Origin: Roseibaca calidilacus
GTDB taxonomy: Bacteria > Pseudomonadota > Alphaproteobacteria > Rhodobacterales > Rhodobacteraceae
DNA: 64,000 bases
Assembly: GCF_001517585.1 (NCBI RefSeq)
Contig: NZ_FBYC01000003.1
Span: forward strand, 1 to 64,000
Direction of reading: 5' to 3'
Under the pieces are notes generated by a model, which was not told the DNA's origin, searched no databases, and worked only from the letters and a program-made list of their open reading frames with translations. Position numbers and translations under genes: made by a program. Within the stretch, counting starts at the first letter, position 1. Each line of letters opens with the position of its first letter. This document shows, piece by piece, positions 28,683 through 36,854 of this stretch.

Positions 28683-29032
28683 AACACCTGATCCTGCTGA
28701 ACGACCCGCCCTATGGCACCGAGCGCAGCTTCAACGGCCTGCGCATGGCCCACGCGCTGGCCAAGAACGATCCGGACGCGGAGATCACCGTCTTCCTGAT
28801 GGCCGACGCGGTGCTCTGCGCCAAGGCGGGGCAGAAGACGCCCGACGGGTTCTACAATCTCGAGCGGATGATCCGCAGGGTTCTGTCGTCGAAGGGGCGC
28901 GTGCTGATGTGCGGCACCTGCATGGATGCGCGCGGCCTCGCCGAGGGCGACATGATGGAAGGGCCGACGCGGTCCACCATGGACGAACTGGCGCAAGCGA
29001 CGCTCGCCGCCGACAAGGTGCTGGTGTTCTGA
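28679..29032 (+). CDS. DsrE-family sulfur-relay-like protein
   Basis: A 117-residue DsrE/DsrF-like protein starting MKHLILLNDPPYGTER. Cys residues in VLCAKAG and RVLMCGTCMDARGL are candidates for carrying a persulfide. DsrE proteins shuttle sulfane sulfur between rhodaneses and acceptors, which fits the flanking genes. It overlaps the MFS gene by 4 nt and the downstream rhodanese start by 1 nt (TGATG), indicating strong translational coupling. Confidence 0.85.
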   Translation: MKHLILLNDPPYGTERSFNGLRMAHALAKNDPDAEITVFLMADAVLCAKAGQKTPDGFYNLERMIRRVLSSKGRVLMCGTCMDARGLAEGDMMEGPTRSTMDELAQATLAADKVLVF

Positions 29033-29787
29033 TGGCTCAGATGCTGACGCTCGCCGCCCTCGCAGCCGATCCGGATCGGTTCCACCTGATCGACGTCCGC
29101 GATGCCGAGGACTACGCCGCGGCGCATGTCGCAGGCGCCGTGCATATCCCGCTGGCCGAACTCGAAGACCGGGCAGAAGAAATCCCGGCCGGCAGAACAG
29201 CCGTGGCCATCTGCGGCAAGGGCGGCGGGCGATCCGCCGAAGGGGCGGACATCCTGAACAGGCTCGGCCAGCCGGACGCCGTCTGGCTAGAAAGCGGCAC
29301 GACCGGCTGGCTTGCACGAAACACCTGTACACCAAGAAACCGGAATGGAGGAGACCCCCGGATGACCCTGAAACACCTACTTTTGGCGACGACCGTCGCG
29401 CTCGGGCTGCACGCAGCGCCTGCGATGGCGCAGGACGCCGCCGTTGAGGCTATGCAGGAATACCTGATGTTCTCGGACTACGAATCCGGCATCATCCTGC
29501 CCCAGCAACTCGACCAGACCGTCTTCGAGACCGCGCTCTTCGTTGACACCCGCGACGCGGGCCAGTTCGAGGAAGGCACGATACCCGGTTCCGTCAATAT
29601 CGAGTGGCGCGAAGTGCTCGACCGGATCGACGAGATCCCCGAGGATCGCATGACCATCCTGTTCTGCAACACCGGCAGCCTCTCGGCGCAGGCCGCCTTC
29701 GCGCTGCGCGTGGCGGGGCGGTCGAACGTGCTCGTCATGCAGAGCGGATATACCGGCTGGCAACAGGACGCGGCATACAGGCCCTGA
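29032..29787 (+). CDS. Two rhodanese domains in one frame, the second preceded by an export signal
   Basis: One open frame of 251 residues. Residues 1-110 form a cytosolic-type rhodanese with active-site loop ICGKGGGRS. Residue 111 is a Met that begins a perfect signal peptide (MTLKHLLLATTVALGLHAAPAMAQ), followed by a second rhodanese with loop FCNTGSLS. A ribosome-binding site (GGAGGAG) lies 8 nt before this internal ATG at 29362. The second protein (141 residues, periplasmic) is therefore probably made independently. The first lacks a stop codon, so read-through would give a fused or membrane-tethered product. A lost stop, a genuine fusion or a sequencing slip are the alternatives. Confidence 0.78.
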   Translation: MAQMLTLAALAADPDRFHLIDVRDAEDYAAAHVAGAVHIPLAELEDRAEEIPAGRTAVAICGKGGGRSAEGADILNRLGQPDAVWLESGTTGWLARNTCTPRNRNGGDPRMTLKHLLLATTVALGLHAAPAMAQDAAVEAMQEYLMFSDYESGIILPQQLDQTVFETALFVDTRDAGQFEEGTIPGSVNIEWREVLDRIDEIPEDRMTILFCNTGSLSAQAAFALRVAGRSNVLVMQSGYTGWQQDAAYRP

Positions 29788-29843
29788 TCCGACAGACCCA
29801 TGGCCGGGCGGTGCGCCGTCCGGCCGGCCACACAGGAAGCCTC

Positions 29844-30638
29844 ATGTCCGACGCCACACTGCCCGTCCCGCCAATCTTGTCGGACAAGCATCACGACACC
29901 CCGTCCGCTTTTACGCCCGAAAGCCTGCTGCGCGAGGCGCGCCGGCAGAAGGGCGCGGAGGCCGTCGCGGTGCCGACGGTCTGCCTGCTCGACCCTGATG
30001 GCGACATTGTCCGCCAGCTTCGGGCCGATGGCCGGGCGCAGCGGCACGAAGGATGGGTCTGCTACCACACCGACATGTGGGTGTTCGAATTGGACGGCTT
30101 TGAGATCGGCGTGGTCGGCTGCGCTGTCGGGGCTTCCTTCGCCGTGCTTGTCGCAGAGGAGATGTTCGCCTCCGGTTGCGAACTTCTGGTCAGCGTCACC
30201 TCGTCGGGGCAGATCACGCCGCAGGGTGCGCCGCCGTATTTCATTTTGATCGACCGAGCGTGGCGTGACGAGGGTACGAGCTATCACTACCTCGCGCCCT
30301 CTGACTGGAGCGACGCACCGGGGCATCTGCTGTCACGGCTGGACGGTGCTTTCGACGATGGCCCAAACGTGATGAGCGGTGCGACATGGACCACCGACGC
30401 GCCCTTCCGCGAAACGGATCTGGCCATCGCAGCCGCTCGGGCCCGCGGTATCCTCGCCGTAGAGATGGAGGCAGCCGGGCTCTATGCCTTCGCACAGTCG
30501 CGCGGGCGCGCCGTGATCTGCCTCGCGCATGTCACCAACCAGATGGGGACCATCGAGGGTGACTTCGAAAAGGGAGAGGCGAACGGGACAGCCGATGCCC
30601 TCGCCGTCGTCTCGTGCATCATCGCGCGGCTGTGCTGA
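29844..30638 (+). CDS. Nucleoside phosphorylase-like protein (PNP/UDP family)
   Basis: A 264-residue protein with the phosphorylase core IGVVGCAVGASFAVLVAEEMFASGCELLVSVTSSGQI and the signature EMEAAGLYAFA (nucleoside-binding Glu-Met-Glu). The family cleaves nucleosides such as uridine or related N-glycosides with phosphate. I chose the ATG at 29844 with AGGAAG upstream; the longer frame overlaps the rhodanese gene. It closes the operon behind the rhodaneses, with no other nucleotide-salvage gene nearby, so its physiological substrate is uncertain. Confidence 0.8.
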   Translation: MSDATLPVPPILSDKHHDTPSAFTPESLLREARRQKGAEAVAVPTVCLLDPDGDIVRQLRADGRAQRHEGWVCYHTDMWVFELDGFEIGVVGCAVGASFAVLVAEEMFASGCELLVSVTSSGQITPQGAPPYFILIDRAWRDEGTSYHYLAPSDWSDAPGHLLSRLDGAFDDGPNVMSGATWTTDAPFRETDLAIAAARARGILAVEMEAAGLYAFAQSRGRAVICLAHVTNQMGTIEGDFEKGEANGTADALAVVSCIIARLC

Positions 30639-30748
30639 GCCGCGGCTTTTGCAAGACGGCTCACAGCGCCGTGCCGCTCTGGCCGAGCGTTACCCTGGTT
30701 TGCATCACATGAAATGGCGCCGGCCCGTCCGCCACAGGTCTGACGGGT

Positions 30749-31285
30749 TCAACAGCGCGTCTTGATCCGACGACGGGCAAGCTCGCGGTAAAGCGCTTCG
30801 CGCGACACGCCTAGTTCGCTGGCCACATCCTGCCACCGACCTTTGTCAGGCAGTGCATGCCCTTCGCAGAGCCAGGCGTCCAGCCGATCCGCCACCTTGG
30901 GCAGTGACCGGATTTCCGAGCGCACCCGGGCCGCTTGGACCGACCGCGCAAGCGTCTGCATCCAGCGCTCCGCAAGGTCGGGGTCCTCCGTCAACCGCGC
31001 CCGGAAGATCTGACGCGGCAAGACCGCCCCAACGGAGGCAGCCGATGCCACCGCGTCGCAGTGATAGACGTCGGACCAGGCAGAGGCTTCGGCAAGGATC
31101 TGACCGGCTCCCGCGCGATGCAGGATCAGCCGAAGCCCGTGGCCTGTATGACGGACGAGATCGGCGCGCCCGTCCCGGAGCAGCATCATCGACACCACCT
31201 TGTCACCCGCGCGGAACAGGGTCTCCCCGGCGACGAAATCCCGCGCCGCTGCATTGGCGAAAAGGTCTTCGAATATCTCTGACAT
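30749..31285 (-). CDS. Crp/Fnr-family transcriptional regulator
   Basis: A 178-residue, compact Crp/Fnr protein: beta-roll residues about 1-115 (FVAGETLFRAGDKVVSMMLLRDGRADLV) and a winged helix at about 145-178 (WQDVASELGVSREALYRELARRRI). No FNR-type Cys cluster is present. The start at 31285 is one of several in-frame ATGs in a short repeated stretch. A 12-bp palindrome overlaps this start. It is divergent from the truncated Spy-like gene and may have controlled it. Confidence 0.85.
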   Translation of the reverse strand: MSEIFEDLFANAAARDFVAGETLFRAGDKVVSMMLLRDGRADLVRHTGHGLRLILHRAGAGQILAEASAWSDVYHCDAVASAASVGAVLPRQIFRARLTEDPDLAERWMQTLARSVQAARVRSEIRSLPKVADRLDAWLCEGHALPDKGRWQDVASELGVSREALYRELARRRIKTRC

Positions 31286-31296
31286 GATCATGATCA
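31285..31296. promoter_or_regulatory. 12-bp palindrome TGATCATGATCA at the Crp-type gene start
   Basis: The perfect palindrome (31285-31296) reads TGATCATGATCA and lies between the divergent Crp-family gene and the truncated exported-protein gene. The TGATC half-sites resemble Crp/Fnr half-sites, but the spacing is shorter than the usual dyad, so autoregulatory binding is a guess. Confidence 0.35.
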
Positions 31297-31351
31297 TATG
31301 AGGCGCGGCTGCCAGATGCGAGAGAAGAAGAAATACCTCAGGAGTCTCTTG

Positions 31352-31620
31352 ATGTTCCGCCTTGCTCTCGCCCTTTGCGCCATGGCCTTTCCCATGGACC
31401 TTCTCGCCCAGACCCACGGCCATTCCCCCTATGCCGGGCTGGAAGGCCGCGAGATCAAGAGCTTGTCCGAGGCTGATCTGGAAGATCTGCGCCTCGGGCG
31501 CGGGTGGGGACTGGCGCTTGCCGCCGAACTGAACGGCGTGCCCGGCCCGGCGCATCTGCTCGAGCTGCAAGCCGAGTTGGGTCTGGACGCCGGTCAGGTC
31601 GCAGCCATCGAGGACCTCTT
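31352..31620 (+). pseudogene. Truncated exported Spy/CpxP-like protein gene, cut by the IS
   Basis: The intact part encodes about 89 residues: a signal peptide (MFRLALALCAMAFPMDLLAQ), then helical text (SEADLEDLRLGRGWGLALAAELN and LGLDAGQVAAIEDLF) resembling periplasmic Spy/CpxP-type or heavy-metal-sensor proteins. The ATG at 31352 has AGGAG 7 nt upstream. At 31621 the reading frame enters the IS terminal repeat and then runs into unrelated sequence. Its missing 3' half is not found beyond the IS, which suggests deletion rather than simple insertion. Confidence 0.7.
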
Positions 31621-31671
31621 TGAACCGCCCCGGGTTTACCGGAGGGCAAAACTCTCGGAGAATTGCCCGTT

Positions 31672-32010
31672 ATGGAACAGAATCGAAAGAAGACCCCGAA
31701 GCCGTATTCACCCGAGTTCCGCGAGCGTGCGGTGCGGCTTGTTGCGGAGCACCGCGACGAATATCGAAGCGACGCAGCAGCGCATGCTGCGATCGCCAGC
31801 AAATTGGGCTGTTCGCCAGACAGTCTTCGCGATTGGGTTCGGCAGGCCCAGCGTGATGGTGGCGAGCGGCCGGGACCGACCAGCGCTGAGAAGGCTCGGA
31901 TCAAAGAGCTTGAGCGTGAAGTGCGTGAGCTTCGGCAAGCGAACGAGATACTGAAGAAGGCCTCGGCGTATTTTGCGATGGCGGAGCTCGACCGCCCGTT
32001 TCGCAAGTGA
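31672..32010 (+). CDS. IS3-family transposase OrfA
   Basis: A 112-residue protein with an N-terminal helix-turn-helix ([19 protein letters not shown] to [17 protein letters not shown]) and a C-terminal leucine-zipper-like helix ([29 protein letters not shown]), as in IS3-family OrfA. It binds the IS ends and, by a -1 frameshift near its 3' end, forms the OrfAB transposase. It overlaps orfB by 4 nt. I use the ATG at 31672 although an in-frame ATG lies 9 nt upstream. Confidence 0.92.
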   Translation: MEQNRKKTPKPYSPEFRERAVRLVAEHRDEYRSDAAAHAAIASKLGCSPDSLRDWVRQAQRDGGERPGPTSAEKARIKELEREVRELRQANEILKKASAYFAMAELDRPFRK

Positions 32011-32912
32011 TTGCTTTCATTGAAGATCACAGGGGCCAGTTCGGGGTCGAGCCGATGTGTAAGATGTTACAGATCGCCCCATCCACCTATTATGATCGGC
32101 GCGCCATTGCGCGTGATCCTGATCGCGCGTCAGTGCGGGCGAAGTCTGACGCTGACCTCTGCGTCAAGATCGATGCCGCCTGGAAGAACAACCGCAAGCT
32201 CTACGGCGCGCGGAAGGTCTGGCATGTCTTGCTCAGAGACAATGAGGAGGTTGCTCGATGCACGGTGGAACGGTTGATGCGCCGTTTGGGCCTGAAAGGC
32301 GTCCTTCGGGGCAAAAAGGTGATCACCACAAACCCCGACACGTCCCAGCCGTGCCCCGACGACAAAGTGAACCGCGTGTTCAAAGCGGATCGGCCGAACC
32401 AGCTTTGGGTGTCCGACTTCACCTATGTGCAGACCTGGTCGGGAACCGTCTATGTGGCCTTCGTAATTGATGTCTTCGCGCGCCGCATCGTCGGCTGGCG
32501 CGTCTCGACCTCAATGGCCACGCAGTTTGTTCTCGACGCCCTGGAGCAAGCCATCTGGCAAAGAAAAACGCCTGATAACAAGGAGCTAATCCACCACTCG
32601 GATCGTGGATCGCAATATCTGTCGATCAAATACACTGAGCGGCTCATCGAAGTCGGCATCGATCCGTCCGTCGGAACGGTCGGCGACTCTTATGACAATG
32701 CTTTGGCCGAATGTGTCATCGGGCTTTTCAAAACCGAGGTCATCAACCAGATCGGCCCATGGAAATCAATGCGCGAAGTCGAATGGGAGACCCTGAAATG
32801 GGTCGACTGGTATAACAACCGCCGGCTGCTCGGCCCAATCGGCTACGTCCCGCCAGCAGAAGCAGAGGAGGCGTTCTATCAAAACCTGAACACACTCGAT
32901 ATGGTCGCCTGA
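32007..32912 (+). CDS. IS3-family transposase OrfB (DDE catalytic domain)
   Basis: A 301-residue protein with an HTH_21-like N-terminus ([12 protein letters not shown] region) and an rve integrase core. The DDE residues are visible as the Asp in WVSDFTYV, the Asp in [11 protein letters not shown] and the Glu in [14 protein letters not shown]. It starts with GTG inside the end of orfA in the -1 frame, the usual basis for programmed frameshifting to make OrfAB. It is uninterrupted. Confidence 0.94.
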   Translation: MIAFIEDHRGQFGVEPMCKMLQIAPSTYYDRRAIARDPDRASVRAKSDADLCVKIDAAWKNNRKLYGARKVWHVLLRDNEEVARCTVERLMRRLGLKGVLRGKKVITTNPDTSQPCPDDKVNRVFKADRPNQLWVSDFTYVQTWSGTVYVAFVIDVFARRIVGWRVSTSMATQFVLDALEQAIWQRKTPDNKELIHHSDRGSQYLSIKYTERLIEVGIDPSVGTVGDSYDNALAECVIGLFKTEVINQIGPWKSMREVEWETLKWVDWYNNRRLLGPIGYVPPAEAEEAFYQNLNTLDMVA

Positions 32913-32953
32913 AAAATGAACAAATCACCCTCCGGTAAACCCGGGGCGGTTCA

Positions 32954-33101
32954 TCTTGCGTGGATCGGTCAGGCTCTGAAACCGTTCGACGGAAATGAAG
33001 CCCTCGATGTCGTCCAGCATTGGACGCATCTCGGCCGCGATATCGAGGTAATCCTGCTTTCGTTCGTCCGCCGGTTCGACTTCGAAGATCACGGCAATCA
33101 T
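32954..33101 (-). pseudogene. Truncated antibiotic-biosynthesis-monooxygenase-like gene
   Basis: The minus-strand frame starts with ATG at 33101-33099, overlapping the NIPSNAP gene stop as ATGA. It encodes about 48 residues beginning MIAVIFEVEPADERKQDYLD and continuing MRPMLDDIEGFISVERF, which matches the N-terminal half of ABM-type monooxygenases. It runs into the IS right end and the remainder is missing. It is too short for the usual coding track and was found by translating the flank. Confidence 0.75.
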
Positions 33102-33421
33102 GTCGCGTTACCGTGCGGCGCGGATGCGAGCTTCAGGAACGTCCTGTCCTCGCGCAGCAGAAACTTCTCCTTCTGGGCAAACTCATAGTTTTCCCGCCCG
33201 AGCGGGTCGTCGGCCAGTCTGGCGCGATAGGCCTCATAGTCCGCAAGGCTGGCCACATTGTAGATACCGTAGGCGAGGGTGGATGACCCTTCGTGCGGGG
33301 CGTAGTAGCCGATCAGATCGGCCCCGCAACGCGGAATTGCCTGCCCCCAGTTGCGAGCGTATTCCTCGAACTTGTTCTTCTTGGTGGGGTCGATGTGGTA
33401 GCGGATGACGCATGTCAGCAT
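33098..33421 (-). CDS. NIPSNAP family protein
   Basis: A 107-residue ferredoxin-like dimeric alpha/beta barrel protein with the NIPSNAP layout (MLTCVIRYHIDPTKKNKFEEYARNW start, YGIYNVASLADYEAYRARL and FLLREDRTFL). Its function is unknown; family members are often paired with ABM-type monooxygenases. It overlaps the truncated ABM gene by 4 nt and is divergent from an ArsR-type regulator that probably controls both. Confidence 0.85.
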   Translation of the reverse strand: MLTCVIRYHIDPTKKNKFEEYARNWGQAIPRCGADLIGYYAPHEGSSTLAYGIYNVASLADYEAYRARLADDPLGRENYEFAQKEKFLLREDRTFLKLASAPHGNAT

Positions 33422-33497
33422 GGGTGTCCCTTTCGCGGTTGCTTCTCGGCCAAACTAGACAATTGCGAGCGCGGAATGCTTCGACTAGGATCGAACT

Positions 33498-34190
33498 ATG
33501 AAAGAAGGACCTGATATCGCCTATGTCGCCACGTTGATCGGCGATCCTGCCCGCGCGAACATGCTGACCGCTCTGATGAGCGGGAAGGCACTGACTGTGA
33601 GCGAACTGGCGGAAGAGGCCGGTGTCACGATCCAGACAGCCAGCTCACATCTTTCCAAGCTGTATGTTGGCGGTCTGCTCCGACCGCGCAAACAAGGGCG
33701 GCACAAATATTTCTCCCTCGCGAATGACGAAGTGGCCCATGTTCTCGAAGGGCTGATGGGGCTTGCGGCAGGGGCCGGTCACTTGCGCAAACGCACCGGA
33801 CCGAAAGATGCAGAGCTGCGCGAGGCGCGGGTCTGCTACAATCATCTGGCCGGTGACATGGGCACGCAGATGTTCGACAGCCTGATGGCGCAGGGGCATT
33901 TTGTGTTGCAGGGGGAAGACTTGGTTTTAACAGATTCTGGAGCTGCCTTCGCAACCGACTTCGAGATCGACCTGGGTGAGCTTCGAAAGGCGCGCGCCCC
34001 GCTTTGCCGAGAATGTCTGGACTGGAGCGAGCGCCGCTCGCATCTTGCCGGAAGTCTCGGTCGCGCATTCTTGACCCGGTTCGAAGAACTAGGATGGGCC
34101 AAGCGGGACCAGAAAACCCGCGTGGTTTCCTTCTCAAGTCCCGGAGCTACGGCGTTCCACCAGTTGTTCCCGAAGGACGTCGCGCACTGA
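33498..34190 (+). CDS. ArsR-type winged-helix transcriptional regulator
   Basis: A 230-residue protein with an ArsR winged helix at residues about 8-85 (LTVSELAEEAGVTIQTASSHLSKLYVGGLL) and a longer C-terminal domain with Cys residues (ARVCYNHLAGDMG and APLCRECLDWSERRSHLAG). The C-terminal part is typical of the ArsR subgroup that sits beside ABM/NIPSNAP genes. Divergent orientation to the NIPSNAP gene suggests it represses that operon. The ligand is unknown. Confidence 0.85.
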   Translation: MKEGPDIAYVATLIGDPARANMLTALMSGKALTVSELAEEAGVTIQTASSHLSKLYVGGLLRPRKQGRHKYFSLANDEVAHVLEGLMGLAAGAGHLRKRTGPKDAELREARVCYNHLAGDMGTQMFDSLMAQGHFVLQGEDLVLTDSGAAFATDFEIDLGELRKARAPLCRECLDWSERRSHLAGSLGRAFLTRFEELGWAKRDQKTRVVSFSSPGATAFHQLFPKDVAH

Positions 34191-34267
34191 CAACAGACAT
34201 TGGCGCAGCCGCAGCGAGAGTTCACATTGTCCCGCATAGCCGCCCCTCACATCCGCGTTTGAGAGTA

Positions 34268-34344
34268 AGAGAAGGGCTGGTCGCTTTCACGACGGGTTTA
34301 GGGCTGGGAGAGTGGCTCCCAGCGCCTGTCACGGGAGATAGCCG
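34268..34344 (+). promoter_or_regulatory. Conserved 5' leader A (purine box plus hairpin) upstream of the DUF932 gene
   Basis: Purine box AGAGAAGGGC at 34268-34277, then a hairpin at 34303-34323 with stem GCTGGGAG/CTCCCAGC and loop AGTGG, then the ribosome-binding region GGGAGA before the ATG at 34345. The same loop on a covarying stem occurs in leader B (39552-39572). See findings. Confidence 0.6.
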
Positions 34345-35544
34345 ATGGGCGTTGTAGAAGTTCTGGATCCAGGTCAGCCGACGCGGGCTGGTGGCTGGAA
34401 AGTGGATGTGAGCCGGGGTGAGCGGAACGGGCGGGTGTCGTCCGAATGGTTCAACCGGCCCGATGACGAGCGGTATCTGTCGCTCGACGATCTCTGGGCA
34501 TCAGTGAAGGGTCGGTCGGAGCGCAGCCGCAGCCGGGTCGTGCAGACGGCGGACATCCGCGTGGAGGCCGCGCGCGATAACCCCGAGCGGTTGCATCTGA
34601 TGCTGCCGAAGGCACATGAACCGGTCGCGCCCACGCACTGGGCCTTCGGCCAGCTTGCCAGCATCGTCGGCGCTCCGGCGTCATATCTGCGCCAGCTGCC
34701 CGCGCCGCTGGCGGGCATCAACCTGCAATACGGCCTGACCAACCACCGCGCCGAGCAGGTCAAAACCTTCGAGACCGAGGATGGCCGCACGGAACTGCGC
34801 GCCGTGACCGGCCCCGACTATGGCCGCATCCACGATTTCGAACTGGTCGAGGCGGTGCAGCGCATCGCGGGCAATGGCACGGGCGACACGCGCTGGAAGG
34901 TGCCGGGTGTGCTGGATTGGTCGACCGGGGTCTACAACCCCGATGTCGAGATCAGCCGTGACACGACCACGCTTTATGCCTCGGACCGCGATGTCTTCCT
35001 GTTCCTGGTCGATGATCGCAACCCGATCGAGGCAGGCAAGCTGCCCGACGGCTCCCCCGATCTCTACTTTAGGGGCTTCTATTGCTGGAACTCCGAGGTT
35101 GGGGCCAAGACGCTCGGCATGGCCAGTTTCTACCTGCGGGCGGTGTGCCAGAACCGCAACCTCTGGGGCGTCGAGGATTTTCAGGAAATCCGGATCCGGC
35201 ATTCGAAATACGCCGCCTCGCGCTTTGCCCATGAGGCGGCCCCGGCACTGACGCGGTTCGCCAATTCCTCACCGCAGGGTTTCGTGAACGGCATCAAGGC
35301 CGCGCGGCAGCAGATCGTGGCGCGCAGCGACGAGGATCGCGCGGATTTCCTGCGCAAGCGCGGATTCTCAAAAGCTGAATCCGGCAAGATCATCGAGAAG
35401 GTGCTGATGGAAGAGGGCCGCCCGCCGGAGAGCATCTTCGACTTCGTGCAGGGCATCACGCGGCTTGCGCGCGACAAGACCCAGCAGGATGCCCGGCTCG
35501 ACATGGAAGGGCGCGCCAAGAAGCTCCTCGACCGGGTCGGCTGA
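34345..35544 (+). CDS. DUF932 phage/plasmid-type protein
   Basis: A 399-residue DUF932 protein. Recognisable segments are SRVVQTADIRVEA, HWAFGQLASIVGAPASYLRQLP and ALTRFANSSP. DUF932 proteins are common on plasmids, phages and integrative elements; function is undetermined. A strong hairpin terminator follows (35561-35587), and a shared leader precedes it. It marks the left part of the accessory region. Confidence 0.9.
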   Translation: MGVVEVLDPGQPTRAGGWKVDVSRGERNGRVSSEWFNRPDDERYLSLDDLWASVKGRSERSRSRVVQTADIRVEAARDNPERLHLMLPKAHEPVAPTHWAFGQLASIVGAPASYLRQLPAPLAGINLQYGLTNHRAEQVKTFETEDGRTELRAVTGPDYGRIHDFELVEAVQRIAGNGTGDTRWKVPGVLDWSTGVYNPDVEISRDTTTLYASDRDVFLFLVDDRNPIEAGKLPDGSPDLYFRGFYCWNSEVGAKTLGMASFYLRAVCQNRNLWGVEDFQEIRIRHSKYAASRFAHEAAPALTRFANSSPQGFVNGIKAARQQIVARSDEDRADFLRKRGFSKAESGKIIEKVLMEEGRPPESIFDFVQGITRLARDKTQQDARLDMEGRAKKLLDRVG

Positions 35545-35560
35545 CGCCGGGCCCGACAAC

Positions 35561-35587
35561 GCGACCGCCTGCATCGGCGGCGGTCGC
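35561..35587 (+). terminator. Terminator-like hairpin after the DUF932 gene
   Basis: GCGACCGCC and GGCGGTCGC make a perfect 9-bp stem with a 9-nt loop, 17 nt after the stop, followed by the pyrimidine run CTTTCCCCTTTC. Confidence 0.65.
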
Positions 35588-35669
35588 GCTTTCCCCTTTC
35601 AAATGCATGCCACTGGCCCCGCCCCGAGAGGGCAGGGCGCCGTGGTATGCACAATTCAGCGAGACCACC

Positions 35670-35779
35670 ATGAACCCCCAGGAAGAAACCGTCATCCTCG
35701 AGGCCCGTGACATCCTCGGCCGCTACCTCAGCCAGAACCCGGTTATCGGCAGCTGGCAGGCGCTGATGGACTATTGCGC
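35670..35779 (+). pseudogene. radC: radC 5' fragment, interrupted by the RIT element
   Basis: The frame from ATG 35670 encodes MNPQEETVILEARDILGRYLSQN then GSWQALMDYC, the N-terminal helical start of a RadC-like JAB protein. The gene breaks at 35779 where the RIT element begins. Joining 35779 to 39151 restores the frame and gives 441 nt (146 residues). Read-through into the element stops at 35864. Confidence 0.82.
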
Positions 35780-35782
35780 TTT

Positions 35783-35866
35783 TTATGCCGAGGCCGAGAT
35801 TATGCCGATGTTGGTTTCTAGATCGTTGTTTCTGGCGGAGATCGCTGGGAAGGGGTTGGCATAATC
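35783..35866. repeat. Left-end repeats of the RIT element
   Basis: TTATGCCGA occurs at 35783-35791 and again at 35800-35808 (17-bp spacing), and TTGGCATAATC at 35856-35866. All have mirror copies at the right end, so they are candidate recombinase-binding sites. Confidence 0.75.
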
Positions 35867-36854
35867 AGAGAGCCTCGAGGAAGGCGAGGAGATTGTCAGT
35901 TGGCCGGAAGCGGCCGGGCTTCATGGTGATCGGGGCTGTCCTTTCGAGGGCTCTTTCCTTGATCTGCAGATCCGCGTGCAGGTAGATCTGGGTCGTTTCG
36001 ATCTGTTCGTGGCCGAGCCAGAGTGCGATCACCGAGGTGTCGATCCCGGCGCGCAAGAGGCGCATGGCGGCAGAATGGCGCAGCACATGCATGGAGACGC
36101 GCTTCTTTGCCATTGTTGGACATTTGCTCTGCGTTTCCGCAACGTATTTGGCCAGCCTGCGCTCAAGCGCATCGCGGCTGAGGGCGCGTCCGGTCTGTGT
36201 CGGGAACAGCGGGTCCCCAGGCTGTCCCGCCCGCTCGGCAAGCCAAGCCCTTAAGATCCCGATGGTGCCGGATGTGAGCGGCGTGATGCGCTGCTTTCGC
36301 CCTTTGCCGGTGCAACTGACATGCGCACCTGCTCCGAGTTGGACATCGGCACGGGTCAGCCCGATCAGCTCAGACGCCCGCAGTCCTGTCTGGGCTGCGA
36401 GACTAAACAGCGCCGTGTCGCGCCGCCCGGTCCAAGTCGCCCGATCCGGAGCGGCCAGCAGTGCATCGATCTCGGCCTCGGCTAACCAGGTCACCAGCCG
36501 TCGCTCAAAGCGCTTCGGCGGTATTGCGAGAACGCGTTCGATGGTGGCGGCATGTTCGGGATGGCGCAGGGCTGCATAGCGGAACAGGGAGCGGATCGCG
36601 GCCAGCCGGGCGTTGCGGGTGCGCACGCCATTCTGTCGTCCGTGCTCTAGATGGTCCAGGAAAGCACCGATAAGCGGCGCATCGAGGTCGTCAATGTCGA
36701 GTCTGACCGGTGACTTGCCTTGTCGATCCGCAGCAAAGACCAGAAGCAACCGCAGGGTGTCACGATAGGCTTGAATCGTGTTGGCACTGGCCTGACGCTG
36801 GCGGACGAGGCGGTCAGTGAAGAACGCCTGCAGGGTCGTTGCGAGCTCAGTCAT
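35865..36854 (-). CDS. ritC: Tyrosine recombinase, third gene of the RIT trio (RitC)
   Basis: A 329-residue integrase with an N-terminal SAM-like core-binding domain (residues about 5-95) and a catalytic domain. The first Arg is in AAQTGLRASELIGL, the HxxR box is HVLRHSAAM, and the His-Tyr end is LGHEQIETTQIYLHA. All catalytic residues appear intact. Its start overlaps the middle recombinase stop by 4 nt. In RIT elements the three recombinases are always in this order, probably acting together. Confidence 0.9.
   Translation of the reverse strand: MTELATTLQAFFTDRLVRQRQASANTIQAYRDTLRLLLVFAADRQGKSPVRLDIDDLDAPLIGAFLDHLEHGRQNGVRTRNARLAAIRSLFRYAALRHPEHAATIERVLAIPPKRFERRLVTWLAEAEIDALLAAPDRATWTGRRDTALFSLAAQTGLRASELIGLTRADVQLGAGAHVSCTGKGRKQRITPLTSGTIGILRAWLAERAGQPGDPLFPTQTGRALSRDALERRLAKYVAETQSKCPTMAKKRVSMHVLRHSAAMRLLRAGIDTSVIALWLGHEQIETTQIYLHADLQIKERALERTAPITMKPGRFRPTDNLLAFLEAL

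Larger units (their letters stand above)
31621..32953 (+). mobile_element. IS3-family insertion sequence, 1333 bp
   Basis: Perfect 26-bp terminal inverted repeats are at 31621-31646 and 32928-32953, beginning TGAACCGCCCCGGG. The 4-bp sequence TCTT lies directly outside both ends (31617-31620 and 32954-32957) and looks like a target duplication. Inside are two overlapping frames, orfA and orfB, with the IS3-type arrangement. All parts look intact, so the element may be active. Confidence 0.95.

Noticed and set aside
31298-31954. A 218-residue plus-strand ORF spanning the IS left end
   Set aside because: It is a chance continuation of the truncated Spy-like gene into the IS; the second half is a shadow of orfA.
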